DNA from: JALYXI01 sp963795835
Lineage (GTDB): Bacteria; Acidobacteriota; Terriglobia; Bryobacterales; Bryobacteraceae
Direction: 5' to 3'
DNA length: 64,000 nt
Assembly: GCA_963795835.1 (NCBI GenBank)
Contig: CAWCJC010000001.1
Coordinates: 372,001 to 436,000, forward strand
Position 1 is the stretch's first letter, and every line of letters begins with the position of its first letter. The notes below the pieces were generated by a model. That model was not told the DNA's origin. It made no database searches and worked only from the letters and a program-made list of their open reading frames with translations. The position numbers and the translations under genes are program-made. Of the stretch, positions 55,420-63,650 are shown piece by piece.

Positions 55420-56399
55420 CGTAGCGTTTCCATAAAGATTTTGCGGAAGAGGGCCGGGTCGGCGGAAAGCGCAACGCGAACAGGGCGGCCTGTTTGCGAT
55501 TCTGACGTCCGGCCCTCCTCCGGCTGTGTTTTGACAATAGTGAGCGGCACGGAACTGATCTTCACAACGCTCGGGTTTTGCAAGGCCACCGCAGCGAGTG
55601 GGTCCCACGCGAAGAACATGTGCTGTTCGATCATGAATCTGTTTGAAGCCAGTACTTGGGCGGCAAATTTTCCAAGTTTGGACTTCGCGGTTTTCTCAAA
55701 CTGATTGAGGAACGCCATATCAAACGGCACGGAGTTTGACGCATCCAGCGGTACAAGCCGGCATTTTGTCACCGATTCCAACACCTTTTGCGCGGCTGAG
55801 GGGTCGACATAGATGTTCCACTCCGCGGTGCGATTGTCCGAATAGAGTAAGCCCCCCAAAGCCAGATTTCCTCCCACCCGAACCGCGCCACCCATCACCA
55901 CCAGGTCATCGATTGCGAGCACACTCTTCGGCGCGGCCGTGATTACTTCCGCTAAATTCGTCAGTGGCCCGAGAGCCAGGATCGAAACCGGCTTTCCGAC
56001 ATTCGCCAGCCTTTGCCTCAGATATGCGGTCGCGGACTGCGAATCGGCGTTGCGCGTCGTTTCGGGTAAATCGACTTTCGGCAGCGCATCGGCTGTTACC
56101 CGCCACGACTCCGGGAATTCGTTATTGCCTTCGAGCGGCGTGGATCGGCCTTCGTAGACCGGAATCTGGGGCCGGCCTGCCAGATCCAGCAGCTTCAGGA
56201 CGTTCTTGGCACCTGCCGGCACATGCGCAAGGCCATTGACGATAGTGATGGCTTCGATGTTGATATCGGGCCTGGCAAGAAGAAACGCGATGGCGAGCAG
56301 ATCGTCCGACCCCGCGTCTGTATCCACGATGACGTTGCGCGGAGGCGCCGCGGCCTGCACCACAACGGAGATCAGAACACAGAACAGCAGTAATTTCAT
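55416..56399 (-). CDS. Exported nucleoside hydrolase
   Basis: 327 residues from the ATG at 56399, which is the start of a signal peptide (MKLLLFCVLISVVVQAA). The active-site Ca-binding motif DTDAGSDD lies at about residue 26, in NVIVDTDAGSDDLLAIAFLLA. VMGGAV and EWNIYVDPSAAQKVL are further family blocks. It splits nucleosides into base and ribose, here probably in the periplasm for salvage. The start overlaps the stop of the P-loop kinase gene (ATGA). The preceding permease may take up the products. Confidence 0.87.
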   Translation of the reverse strand: MKLLLFCVLISVVVQAAAPPRNVIVDTDAGSDDLLAIAFLLARPDINIEAITIVNGLAHVPAGAKNVLKLLDLAGRPQIPVYEGRSTPLEGNNEFPESWRVTADALPKVDLPETTRNADSQSATAYLRQRLANVGKPVSILALGPLTNLAEVITAAPKSVLAIDDLVVMGGAVRVGGNLALGGLLYSDNRTAEWNIYVDPSAAQKVLESVTKCRLVPLDASNSVPFDMAFLNQFEKTAKSKLGKFAAQVLASNRFMIEQHMFFAWDPLAAVALQNPSVVKISSVPLTIVKTQPEEGRTSESQTGRPVRVALSADPALFRKIFMETLR

Positions 56400-56845
56400 A
56401 TAAGCTCGATCGAGGAAAAGCCTTCTTCGAGTGTAGGTGGTTCGAGTCGCGCGGCCATCTGGGCCATCACGTCTTCGGGAACCTGGCGGGCGCGTTTGCG
56501 GTTGCGCTCGACCGCAACCGAGAACGCACAATCGAAGTAAACGGCCTCTATGGAGGCGTTGAACCAACGCGCGATCGCAAAATACGGCTTCCGTTCCTCG
56601 CGTGTTAAATGTGTGGCGTCGATGCAGGTGAGGGGGCGACCAATCGCGAGACGCTGGCGGAGCAGAAAACGAAGCACGGCGAAGACTCGGGCATGAATGG
56701 TCTGGTTGGTCACGTCATCGGACAGCAGGAGGCGAATGCCATCGGAGGAGAGGGCGTTCCAGCCCTGTGCGGCCGCCCAAGTAGACTTCCCGCAACCGGG
56801 CAGACCGATCATCAGCACGATGCGCGACGAATCCCGGGCACTCAC
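56396..56845 (-). CDS. P-loop kinase (AAA_33/zeta-toxin-like)
   Basis: 149 residues from GTG at 56845. Walker A is GLPGCGKST at about residue 13. DATHLTREERK and the Arg-rich VAVERNRKRARQVPEDVMAQM are characteristic of the AAA_33 group of small kinases (polynucleotide kinase, tRNA-ligase kinase and zeta-toxin relatives). The GTG overlaps the APC permease stop (TGA) and the stop overlaps the nucleoside hydrolase start, so it is translationally linked on both sides. A role in nucleotide or RNA phosphorylation fits the neighbouring nucleoside hydrolase but is only inferred. Confidence 0.82.
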   Translation of the reverse strand: MSARDSSRIVLMIGLPGCGKSTWAAAQGWNALSSDGIRLLLSDDVTNQTIHARVFAVLRFLLRQRLAIGRPLTCIDATHLTREERKPYFAIARWFNASIEAVYFDCAFSVAVERNRKRARQVPEDVMAQMAARLEPPTLEEGFSSIELI

Positions 56846-58714
56846 GCGACGTGGATGATGGGGCGGTGTTTGGGATCTTTTACGGCCCGGCGCAGAACTT
56901 CGTGCGCGAGCGGGGCAACGTCGCCTTCCCCGAAGAACAGGAAGCGAAAGAGATTGCCGATTGGGTTGCCTTCTTTCCATTTGAAGTAGGCGTGCGGGAC
57001 GTGTCCGGTGGTTTGTTCAAGATAGATGAGCATGGCCGCAATGGAGTTCGCGACCACGGGGCTGGCGGCGGTAAGAATGACATGCCGTCCGATACATTCC
57101 GAGCTCACTTTGAGAGTATCTTCAAATTCCGAAGCGTCGCTGCGTTGTATCTCGAAGATATAGAGGCGCTCTTCAGCGCTGAGACCGTGGAAGGCACGGA
57201 CTTCCTGATCGATTTGGTTCAGCGCTTCTTCAGTCTGGATGCGTGGACGGTGGGCGACCAAGTGAATCACCTGATCCTCATCCATCGCCAGAAGGTCTTT
57301 TGCGCTTTCATCGAGTTCGACGCCGCAGATGCGCAGTTCGGTGGATCGCAGGGCGCGTGAAGTCAGCGAGACGGCGACAATGGCCGAGATGAACAGGCAG
57401 GAGATTTTCAAGCCTTCCGGACGTTCATAAATGTTCAGAACGGTGGTGTAGATGAATACGGCGGAGATGAAGACGAACACCCAGCGCAGCGCGGACCGGT
57501 CCCAGACAGAGACGGTTACCGCGACAGCGGCCGAGGTGATCAGCACCAGCACGCCGGTGGCGTAGGCGCCACCTTGGGCATCCACGTTGGCCCGGAAAAG
57601 AATGGTGACCAGGATAGAAATGCTGATAAAAACCAGCACCAGCGGCCGCGCGCCTTTCGCCCATTCCGGGGCCATGCCGAAGCGCGGCAGATAGCGCGGA
57701 ATCAGGTTGAGCAGCCCGGCCATGGCGGACGCGCCCGCAAAAGCGAGGATCAGGATCGTACTGATGTCGTATACCGTGCCGAACGCATTGCCGAAGTATT
57801 GGTGCGCCAGGTACGCCAGGGCACGTCCGTTCGCTTCGCCGCCTTCCTTGAATTTTTGGGCGGGGATCAAAAGCGTTGTGGCGACGCTGGTGGCGATCAG
57901 GAACACGCTCATGATGGCGGCCGCGGTGATGAGCAGCTTACGCGTGTTGCGGACCCGAGTCTCAAGCGTCTCGCCCGCGATGAGAGGCATAACGGCGACG
58001 CCCGTTTCGAAGCCCGGAAAGACCGAGCGCGAGCTTTGGGAACAGAAGCAGAGAGATGCCCAACATGCCGAGCACGCTGCCATGCTGCGTTAACAGAGCC
58101 TGCTTCCAGCGGGGTATCAGTTCCGGGTGCAGCGCGACCTGGTGAAGCGCTTCCACCGTGACCACCAGGTTGAGAGCGAGATAGGCGCCCACCAGAACGA
58201 CGGCTACTCCGATTGCTTCCTTGAAGCCTTTGAGAAAGATGGCCCCCAGGATGGCGAGCAGCACCAGCGTGACGGCCATTTGGCTCTTCATCCAAGCCGG
58301 GACAAACGGATTTTGCGTGAAGTGGGCGGCGGCATCGGCGGCGGAAAGCGTAATGGTGATAATGAAATCCGTGGTGGCGAAGCCGAGCAGGCAGAGCACG
58401 AAGGCCTTGCCGCTCCAGACAGGGAAAAGCTTTTCGAGCATCGCGATGCTGCCTTGGCCGTTCGGGCTGGCCGCGGCGACGCGGTTATAAACGGGGAGGG
58501 CAGCAAAAAGCGTGACCAGGACCAGGATGAGCGTCGCGACAGGAGAAAGCATTCCCGCGGCCAGGAAAGCAATACCCGGCTGATAGCCAAGTGTCGAAAA
58601 ATAGTCGACGCCGGTGAGGCACATGACGCGCCACCAGGGATGGACGGATTCCGCTTGCGAATGGATGCCCTTGGGGAGACGAAGGTCCGAGAGCAGCCAA
58701 TCGGTAAACGCCAT
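56842..58714 (-). CDS. APC family amino-acid permease, +1 frameshift
   Basis: Multi-pass inner-membrane transporter. The first part, read from the ATG at 58714, has GVDYFSTLGYQPGIAFLAAG and TTDFIITITLSAADA. The second part has FETGVAVMPLIAGE and a C-terminal ~190-residue cytoplasmic domain that ends with RPIIHVA. Removing one base of CCC at 58013-58015 joins LALGLSG to FETGVAVMP, giving 623 residues. About 12 TM helices would then be continuous. Substrate not predictable. It sits between glcD (TAATG overlap at its start) and the P-loop kinase (overlap at its end). Confidence 0.83.
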
Positions 58715-60192
58715 TAATAAGTCACGCTACCGGCGCCCAACGGGCGCTGCCGGATCTCCATGCAGCCTTTGCCCGTGGGAAGAACCTTGCCGGGGTTCAG
58801 CAGATGCGCGGGATCGAAGAGATCTTTGAAATCTTGGATGGCGCCCAGGGTATCGGCGGAAAAGAGCGAGGCCATCATTTCATTTTTTTCCATGCCGACG
58901 CCGTGCTCGCCGGTGATGGAGCCCCCGACGTCGATGCAATGCTGCAGAATCATTTCGCCGGCTTCACGGGCACGCCGCAGTTCCTCTGGCTTACGAGCGT
59001 CGAAGAGGATGATGGGGTGCATGTTGCCATCTCCGGCGTGAAAGATGTTGCCGATGATCAGGCCGGTGTGGCGAGCTATTTCTTCGATGCGGCGCAGCGT
59101 GCCCGCAATCTCAGAGCGCGGCACCACGCCGTCCTGGACGTAGTAGGTGGGGCTAACCCGGCCCACGGCGCCAAAGGCATTCTTGCGGCCCTTCCAAAGA
59201 AGGTCGCGCTCCTCGGGCGTCTTGGCAACACGAAATTCGCGTGCCCCACTGGCCAGGCAGACTTCGCGAATCTCTTCGGCCTGCTGCTCCACAACTTCAC
59301 GCAGGCCTTCCACCTCCACCAGCAGAACGGCGGCGGCGTCGCGCGGGTAGCCCGCATGGGTGGCATCTTCCACCATGTTCATCATGCGGCCATCGAGCAT
59401 TTCGATGGCGGCGGGCGTGATGGCGCGCGCCGTGATTTCTGCGACCGTGGCGGCTGCGTCGTCGACAGAGTTATAGATGGCGAGCGCGGTTTTCACCATC
59501 TCCATCTGCCGCATCAGGCGGACGGTAATTTTGGTGACCAGCGCCATGGTACCTTCAGACCCGGTGAGCAGGCCCGTAAGATCGTACCCGGGCATATCCG
59601 GCGCGCTGCCGCCGGTTTCGATCACAGTGCCATCGGGGAGCACGCATTCGAGAGCCTGCACATGGTTGGTCGTTACGCCATAGGCCAGCGTGTGAGGGCC
59701 GCCGGCGTTTTCAGCGACATTGCCGCCAATGGTGCAGGCGCGCTGGCTGGAAGGATCGGGCGCAAAGAAATACTTCTTTCCCTGAACGGCAAGAGTGATA
59801 TCAAGATTGACAACTCCGGGCTGGACAACCGCCCGTTCATTCGCAAGATCGATCTCAAGGATCTTGTTCATCCGCGCGAAGGCAACCATAATGCCGCCGT
59901 TGCGCGGAATTGCGCCACCGCTCAGGCCAGTGCCCGCGCCACGGCCCACCATGGGAATGCCGAACTCGTGGGAGATGCGCGCGATTTCAGAGACCTCGGC
60001 AGTGGTACGCGGAAAGACGACAAGATCGGGCAGCACTTTGTCCACTCCCCCGTCGTATTCATAAAGCTTCAAATCCTGGGGATTTTCGAGGTAGCCGCGA
60101 GCCCCCAGCAGAGACACAAAGCGGCGGCGAGCGGCTTCGGGGAGCGCTTTGCGCTCGGCCGCAACTTCGGCCTCAAAGGAGAGACTGGACAT
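58714..60192 (-). CDS. glcD: Glycolate oxidase catalytic subunit GlcD
   Basis: FAD-linked 2-hydroxyacid oxidase (492 residues). The PCMH FAD-binding domain includes VVFPRTTAEVSEIARISHE, GRGAGTGLSGGAIP and TIGGNVAENAGGPHTLAYGVT. The C-terminal FAD-linked oxidase domain has IGNIFHAGDGNMHP and GSITGEHGVGMEKN. Length and motifs fit GlcD, rather than D-lactate dehydrogenase (Dld), although some related lactate oxidases cannot be excluded. Its natural partners GlcE/GlcF lie at 3101-5513 on the opposite strand. The start overlaps the thioredoxin-like gene by about 20 bp. Confidence 0.88.
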   Translation of the reverse strand: MSSLSFEAEVAAERKALPEAARRRFVSLLGARGYLENPQDLKLYEYDGGVDKVLPDLVVFPRTTAEVSEIARISHEFGIPMVGRGAGTGLSGGAIPRNGGIMVAFARMNKILEIDLANERAVVQPGVVNLDITLAVQGKKYFFAPDPSSQRACTIGGNVAENAGGPHTLAYGVTTNHVQALECVLPDGTVIETGGSAPDMPGYDLTGLLTGSEGTMALVTKITVRLMRQMEMVKTALAIYNSVDDAAATVAEITARAITPAAIEMLDGRMMNMVEDATHAGYPRDAAAVLLVEVEGLREVVEQQAEEIREVCLASGAREFRVAKTPEERDLLWKGRKNAFGAVGRVSPTYYVQDGVVPRSEIAGTLRRIEEIARHTGLIIGNIFHAGDGNMHPIILFDARKPEELRRAREAGEMILQHCIDVGGSITGEHGVGMEKNEMMASLFSADTLGAIQDFKDLFDPAHLLNPGKVLPTGKGCMEIRQRPLGAGSVTY

Positions 60193-60694
60193 AGTTCACC
60201 ATTTTATCGTCTGTCCAATTTGCTTCACCGATGATTTTGTTCACTACCTTACCCTTGGTGTCGATGATGTAGGTCTCGGGGAACTGGGAGGTGCCATAAT
60301 CCTTGTTGATTTTCTGATCGGGGTCGCGGGCGGTGAGGAAGGAAAGGTGGAAGCGGTCGACGAATTGGCGGTAGGCAGCTTCGTCCTTATCGACGCTGAC
60401 GCCCAGCACGACCAGCCCGCGGTCGCGGTAACGCGTTTGAAGCTGGTTCAGCGAAGGGATTTCTTGAACACAGGGTGCGCACCAGGTAGCCCAGAAGTTG
60501 AGAACCAGGATCTTGCCCCCGAAGTTCGCGGTGGAGACAGTGCGCCCACCATCGGCCGCGATGGAGAAGTCCGGCGCGGAATCGCCGACGTTTACTGAAT
60601 TCTCATGAATCGTTTTGTAAAGAATAGCGACAAGGCCGATGAAAAGAAGGGCGAGGGACGCCTGCAAAATGCGGTCGATTTTCGAATGATTCAT
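60173..60694 (-). CDS. TlpA/ResA-type thioredoxin-like protein
   Basis: Membrane-anchored thiol-disulfide oxidoreductase (173 residues). It has an N-terminal TM anchor (ILQASLALLFIGLVAILYK, about 9-27) and the redox motif WCAPC in VLNFWATWCAPCVQEIPSLN (about 67-86), with PDFSIAADGG before and SQFPETYIIDTKG, the cis-Pro region, after. Typical TlpA/ResA/CcmG size. It could reduce disulfides in cytochrome c assembly or general periplasmic proteins. It is first in the minus-strand chain with glcD, the permease, the kinase and the hydrolase. Confidence 0.9.
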   Translation of the reverse strand: MNHSKIDRILQASLALLFIGLVAILYKTIHENSVNVGDSAPDFSIAADGGRTVSTANFGGKILVLNFWATWCAPCVQEIPSLNQLQTRYRDRGLVVLGVSVDKDEAAYRQFVDRFHLSFLTARDPDQKINKDYGTSQFPETYIIDTKGKVVNKIIGEANWTDDKMVNYVQSLL

Positions 60695-60768
60695 GGACGG
60701 GCGGCGAACTTCAAGTGTAGCTTCATTAGGTGTATCTTGAAGCCAGATTGCGGCATCTAAGCCACAGG

Positions 60769-61188
60769 ATGCTCATCACGCGAAAAGTCGAGTTCTCGGC
60801 ATCCCACTGCCTTCGGAACCAGAACTGGAGTGAGGAAGAAAATGTGCGTGTCTATGGGCGCGAAGCGAACCGCAACGGACACGGCCATAACTATGTGGTG
60901 GAAGTGACCCTGGCGGGAGTACCCGACCCGGTCACAGGCATGGTCATGGACCTAAAAGAGCTCAAAGACATTCTGAATGATGAGGTTCTGGAGCCCTTCG
61001 ATCACCGCTTCTTGAACTTCGAGGTCGCGCCCTTTGATCGCGTGATTCCGACCGCGGAGAACGTTGCGGTGGAGATCTGGACACGGCTAGAGGCCAAGGT
61101 GCAGCGCGACGGAGTGAAGCTGCAAGGGATCCGGCTCTGGGAGTCCCCGGATTTATACGTCGATTACTTCGGCGTGGAAGGCGCGTGA
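60769..61188 (+). CDS. PTPS-like enzyme with Glu at the catalytic Cys position
   Basis: 6-pyruvoyl-tetrahydropterin synthase/6-carboxy-tetrahydropterin synthase family (139 residues from the ATG at 60769). Zinc ligands are His13, His38 and His40 (FSASH and NGHGHNY). Where the catalytic Cys normally lies, the sequence reads GREANRNGHGH, with Glu32 aligned exactly with Cys32 of the next gene. Glu for Cys is the mark of the PTPS-III group, which replaces dihydroneopterin aldolase in folate synthesis. The stop overlaps the start of the second PTPS (TGATG). An upstream start at 60730 adds 13 unlike residues. Confidence 0.87.
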   Translation: MLITRKVEFSASHCLRNQNWSEEENVRVYGREANRNGHGHNYVVEVTLAGVPDPVTGMVMDLKELKDILNDEVLEPFDHRFLNFEVAPFDRVIPTAENVAVEIWTRLEAKVQRDGVKLQGIRLWESPDLYVDYFGVEGA

Positions 61189-61607
61189 TGGACCTAACGC
61201 GCAAATATACGTTTTCGGCATCGCACCGGCTGCATTCCGATGCGTTTTCGGAGGCCGAAAATACCGAGCTGTTCGGCAAATGCAACAACCCTTATGGCCA
61301 CGGACACGACTACGAAATCTTTGTGACAGCGCGCGGTGCGGTGGATGGGGAAACCGGCCAGGTCTGTTCTCCGGCCGTACTCGATGCATTGGTGAAGCGG
61401 CATGTGCTGGATGCGTTCGAACACCGGAACATGAACACGGATGTCGCGGAGTTTGTCGGTTTGGTTCCCACTACGGAGAATCTAGCGAGCGTCATCGCAG
61501 AGCGGTTGCGAGTCCATTGGGCGGAGACTTTCCCGGCGGGCCAACCAAAGTTACAGAAAGTGCGGATTCGGGAAACGGACCGCAACAGTTTCGAACTGAT
61601 CTTATGA
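61188..61607 (+). CDS. PTPS-like enzyme with catalytic Cys (6-pyruvoyl-tetrahydropterin synthase-like)
   Basis: Second PTPS paralogue (139 residues). The motif LFGKCNNPYGHGHDYE is nearly identical to that of eukaryotic PTPS, with catalytic Cys32 and zinc ligands His13, His38 and His40. It would convert dihydroneopterin triphosphate to 6-pyruvoyl-tetrahydropterin or a close product, the route to tetrahydrobiopterin or queuosine precursors. The start overlaps the preceding PTPS stop. Its own stop overlaps the folE start (ATGA), so all three are translationally coupled. Confidence 0.88.
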   Translation: MDLTRKYTFSASHRLHSDAFSEAENTELFGKCNNPYGHGHDYEIFVTARGAVDGETGQVCSPAVLDALVKRHVLDAFEHRNMNTDVAEFVGLVPTTENLASVIAERLRVHWAETFPAGQPKLQKVRIRETDRNSFELIL

Positions 61608-62203
61608 GCAAGAACAAAGCACAGGTGAAGGTATTGACTCCTCGCGACAATGAGGGCGCAATCGCTCCGCATGTTAGTGAAATGCTGGCATTGTTGGGCG
61701 AAGACCCCTCCCGCGAGGGCTTGGAACGCACGCCGGTGCGCGTGGAGAAAGCCATGCGGTTTCTGACTGGCGGCTACAAGATGGACATCGGCAAGCTGGT
61801 GAACGGCGCGATTTACTCTGTGGCTTACGACGAAATGGTGATCGTCCGCGATATCGAGTTTTACAGTATGTGCGAGCACCATATGTTGCCGTTTTTCGGG
61901 AAAATGCATGTGGCCTATCTGGCGAAAAGCAAGGTGATTGGGCTGAGCAAGATTCCGCGGCTGATCGACGTGTTCGCGCGGCGGCTGCAGATTCAAGAGC
62001 GCCTCACGCAGCAGGTGGCCGAGTGCCTGAACGAGTTGCTGGAGCCTCAGGGTGTAGGCGTGATTTGCGAGGCGCAACACTTCTGCATGATGATGCGCGG
62101 TGTGGAAAAGCAGGGATCCAGCACCGTGACCAGTTCCATGCTGGGCGCGTTTCGAGACCAGAAGCAGACACGGGATGAATTGTTGTCGCTTGTGCGCAAG
62201 TAG
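61604..62203 (+). CDS. folE: GTP cyclohydrolase I
   Basis: First enzyme of pterin synthesis, converting GTP to 7,8-dihydroneopterin triphosphate (199 residues). Zinc-site Cys/His residues are seen in YSMCEHHMLPFFG, and the third ligand in AQHFCMMMRGVEKQGSSTVTSS. LGEDPSREGLERTPVRVEKAM marks the N-terminal helix. The ATG at 61604 overlaps the TGA of the upstream PTPS gene. Together with two PTPS paralogues it makes a short pterin operon, whose products may feed folate (Glu-type) and biopterin or deazaguanine (Cys-type) pathways. Confidence 0.95.
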   Translation: MSKNKAQVKVLTPRDNEGAIAPHVSEMLALLGEDPSREGLERTPVRVEKAMRFLTGGYKMDIGKLVNGAIYSVAYDEMVIVRDIEFYSMCEHHMLPFFGKMHVAYLAKSKVIGLSKIPRLIDVFARRLQIQERLTQQVAECLNELLEPQGVGVICEAQHFCMMMRGVEKQGSSTVTSSMLGAFRDQKQTRDELLSLVRK

Positions 62204-62218
62204 CGCTCGTCCCTGATC

Positions 62219-62235
62219 CTTGGGTGTGCCCCAAG
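62219..62235 (+). terminator. Weak hairpin after folE
   Basis: CTTGGG-TGTGC-CCCAAG, followed by AATAAAT, lies 16 bases after the folE stop. A short stem and no proper T-tract make this a doubtful terminator. Confidence 0.35.
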
Positions 62236-62242
62236 AATAAAT

Positions 62243-62530
62243 CTATTTCGGTTTACCAGGCGCGTGAGTGTCGGCAGTGGCAGAGCCGGGGCGGCCCGCC
62301 TCTGTGCGAGACGGCTTTTCGGACATCCCCTTCTTTTCCGGACGGCGCATCGATTCAAGTGCAGGTGAGCCAGGGTCAGCCGCGCCGCTGCCGGGGTAAC
62401 CGGATTCCGAAACACCCGTGCGCGTGTTGTTGCGCGATTGGCGAGAGCTCCAGCCGCACCCGAGCGAACAGGCGAGCAGAATGCCCGCGGCAAGGGAGCA
62501 CACGTATCGGGTAGGAGCGGAAGTCATCAT
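62243..62530 (-). CDS. Small putative lipoprotein
   Basis: 95 residues. A lipobox (LLACSLGC) follows the hydrophobic LAAGILLACS. The rest is low-complexity, rich in Ser, Arg, Gly and Pro (SRQSRNNTRTGVSESGYPGSG, PEKKGMSEKPSRTEAGRPGS). It starts at 62530 or 62527 and lies 11 bp downstream of glycosyltransferase 1. Function unknown. Confidence 0.5.
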   Translation of the reverse strand: MMTSAPTRYVCSLAAGILLACSLGCGWSSRQSRNNTRTGVSESGYPGSGAADPGSPALESMRRPEKKGMSEKPSRTEAGRPGSATADTHAPGKPK

Positions 62531-62541
62531 CTATAGGCCTA

Positions 62542-63650
62542 TTATACTTGTTCGAAAAACTGCCATGTTTCGCGGGCGCATCGCTCCCAATGGAACCGCT
62601 CGGCGCGAATCCGGGCGGCGATGCGGAGCCGCTCACGGTGTGCAGGCGAAAGCAGCAGCCGCTGTAAGCGCGTCGCGAATTTCCAAGGTACTGAGCGGGT
62701 CGATCAGCTCCGCTGCACCCGCCGTGATTTCGGGAAGAGAGGAAACATTGGAAGTGAGAACGGCAACCCCCGCCGCCATGGCTTGCGCGACGGGAAAGCC
62801 AAAGCCTTCATAGAGAGACGGATAGGCAAACACAGTGGCGCCCGCCATCAAACCGGGCAGCAGCGCCTCCGGTACGTAGCCCAACACGCGAATGCCGGTG
62901 CGATTTGCACGCAGCCGGTTGCAGGTGGCTTCACTACGCCAGCCTTGCGGTCCGGCGACGATCAGGTCGTAGGCATCCCGAATGTCTGGCGGCAGTTCCT
63001 CATAGGCGTCAAGCAGCCGGTCCAGATTCTTGCGCGGCTCGATCGTGCTGACGAAGAGAACGTAGGGTTTGGCGAGCCCGAAGGCGGCTTTGCCGGCGGA
63101 TATGGCTTCAGGGGCGGGATCGAAGTAGGCTTCGGCAACGCCGTGGTGGATGGCCCGAATACGATCGGGCGGCAAGATCCAGCCACCGGATCGCATCGGC
63201 GCGGGTGGATTCGCTGGGTGTGATCACTCCGTCGGCACTCCGCACAATTCGTTCGGCCCACCGCTTATCGTTGGCAACGGTGGCCTCCGTGTGCAACTCA
63301 GGATGAGACCAGGCCGTCATGTCGTGGATCGTGGTGGTCAGCTTCGTCTGGCGCGGGGGATTGCGCACCTGGTTTGAAGCGTGAAAGAGGTCGAAGCGGT
63401 CGCCCATCAGATCGAGCATATGGTTGTGGTCCAGATTGGCAAACAAGACGAGGGCGAAGCGCCAAGCCGTGGGGAGTAAAGGGAGCACGGATCCTTCATG
63501 GTGCATCGAACTCACGCGATCCAGAAAAGGAAAAGCGGAGACGTTCCCAGGATCGGTGACCCGGCGCAGGTGGCGGTGCAATTCGAACAGATACGCTTTC
63601 ACGCCGGCACTGCGGACCAGAAAGGGAAAGCAATCAAGGCAGACGCGCAT
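62542..63650 (-). CDS. Glycosyltransferase family 4-type enzyme, two +1 frameshifts
   Basis: GT-B glycosyltransferase (368 residues once repaired). The N-terminal half from the ATG at 63650 has FHASNQVRNPPRQTKLTTTIHDMTAW and VITPSESTRADAIRWLDL. The C-terminal half has HHGVAEAYFDPAPEA, VLFVSTIEPRKNLDRLLDAYEEL, VFAYPSLYEGFGFPVAQAMAAG and LPEITAGAAELIDPLS. One extra base at 63174-63175 joins WLDL to PPDRIRAIHHG. Another at 62666-62667 restores LLLSPAHRERLRIAARIRAERFHWERCARE and a stop at 62542-62544. The start overlaps the upstream glycosyltransferase stop (ATGA). It probably builds an exopolysaccharide or glycolipid. Confidence 0.88.

Noticed and set aside
58804..60234. A 476-codon open frame antisense to glcD
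   Set aside because: It mirrors glcD, and the product is low-complexity and His/Gly-rich without motifs.
60695..60768. Riboswitch (THF or preQ1 type) before the pterin operon
   Set aside because: Only a short CTTCAAG/CTTGAAG repeat is seen. The leader is too short, and no conserved aptamer core is recognisable.
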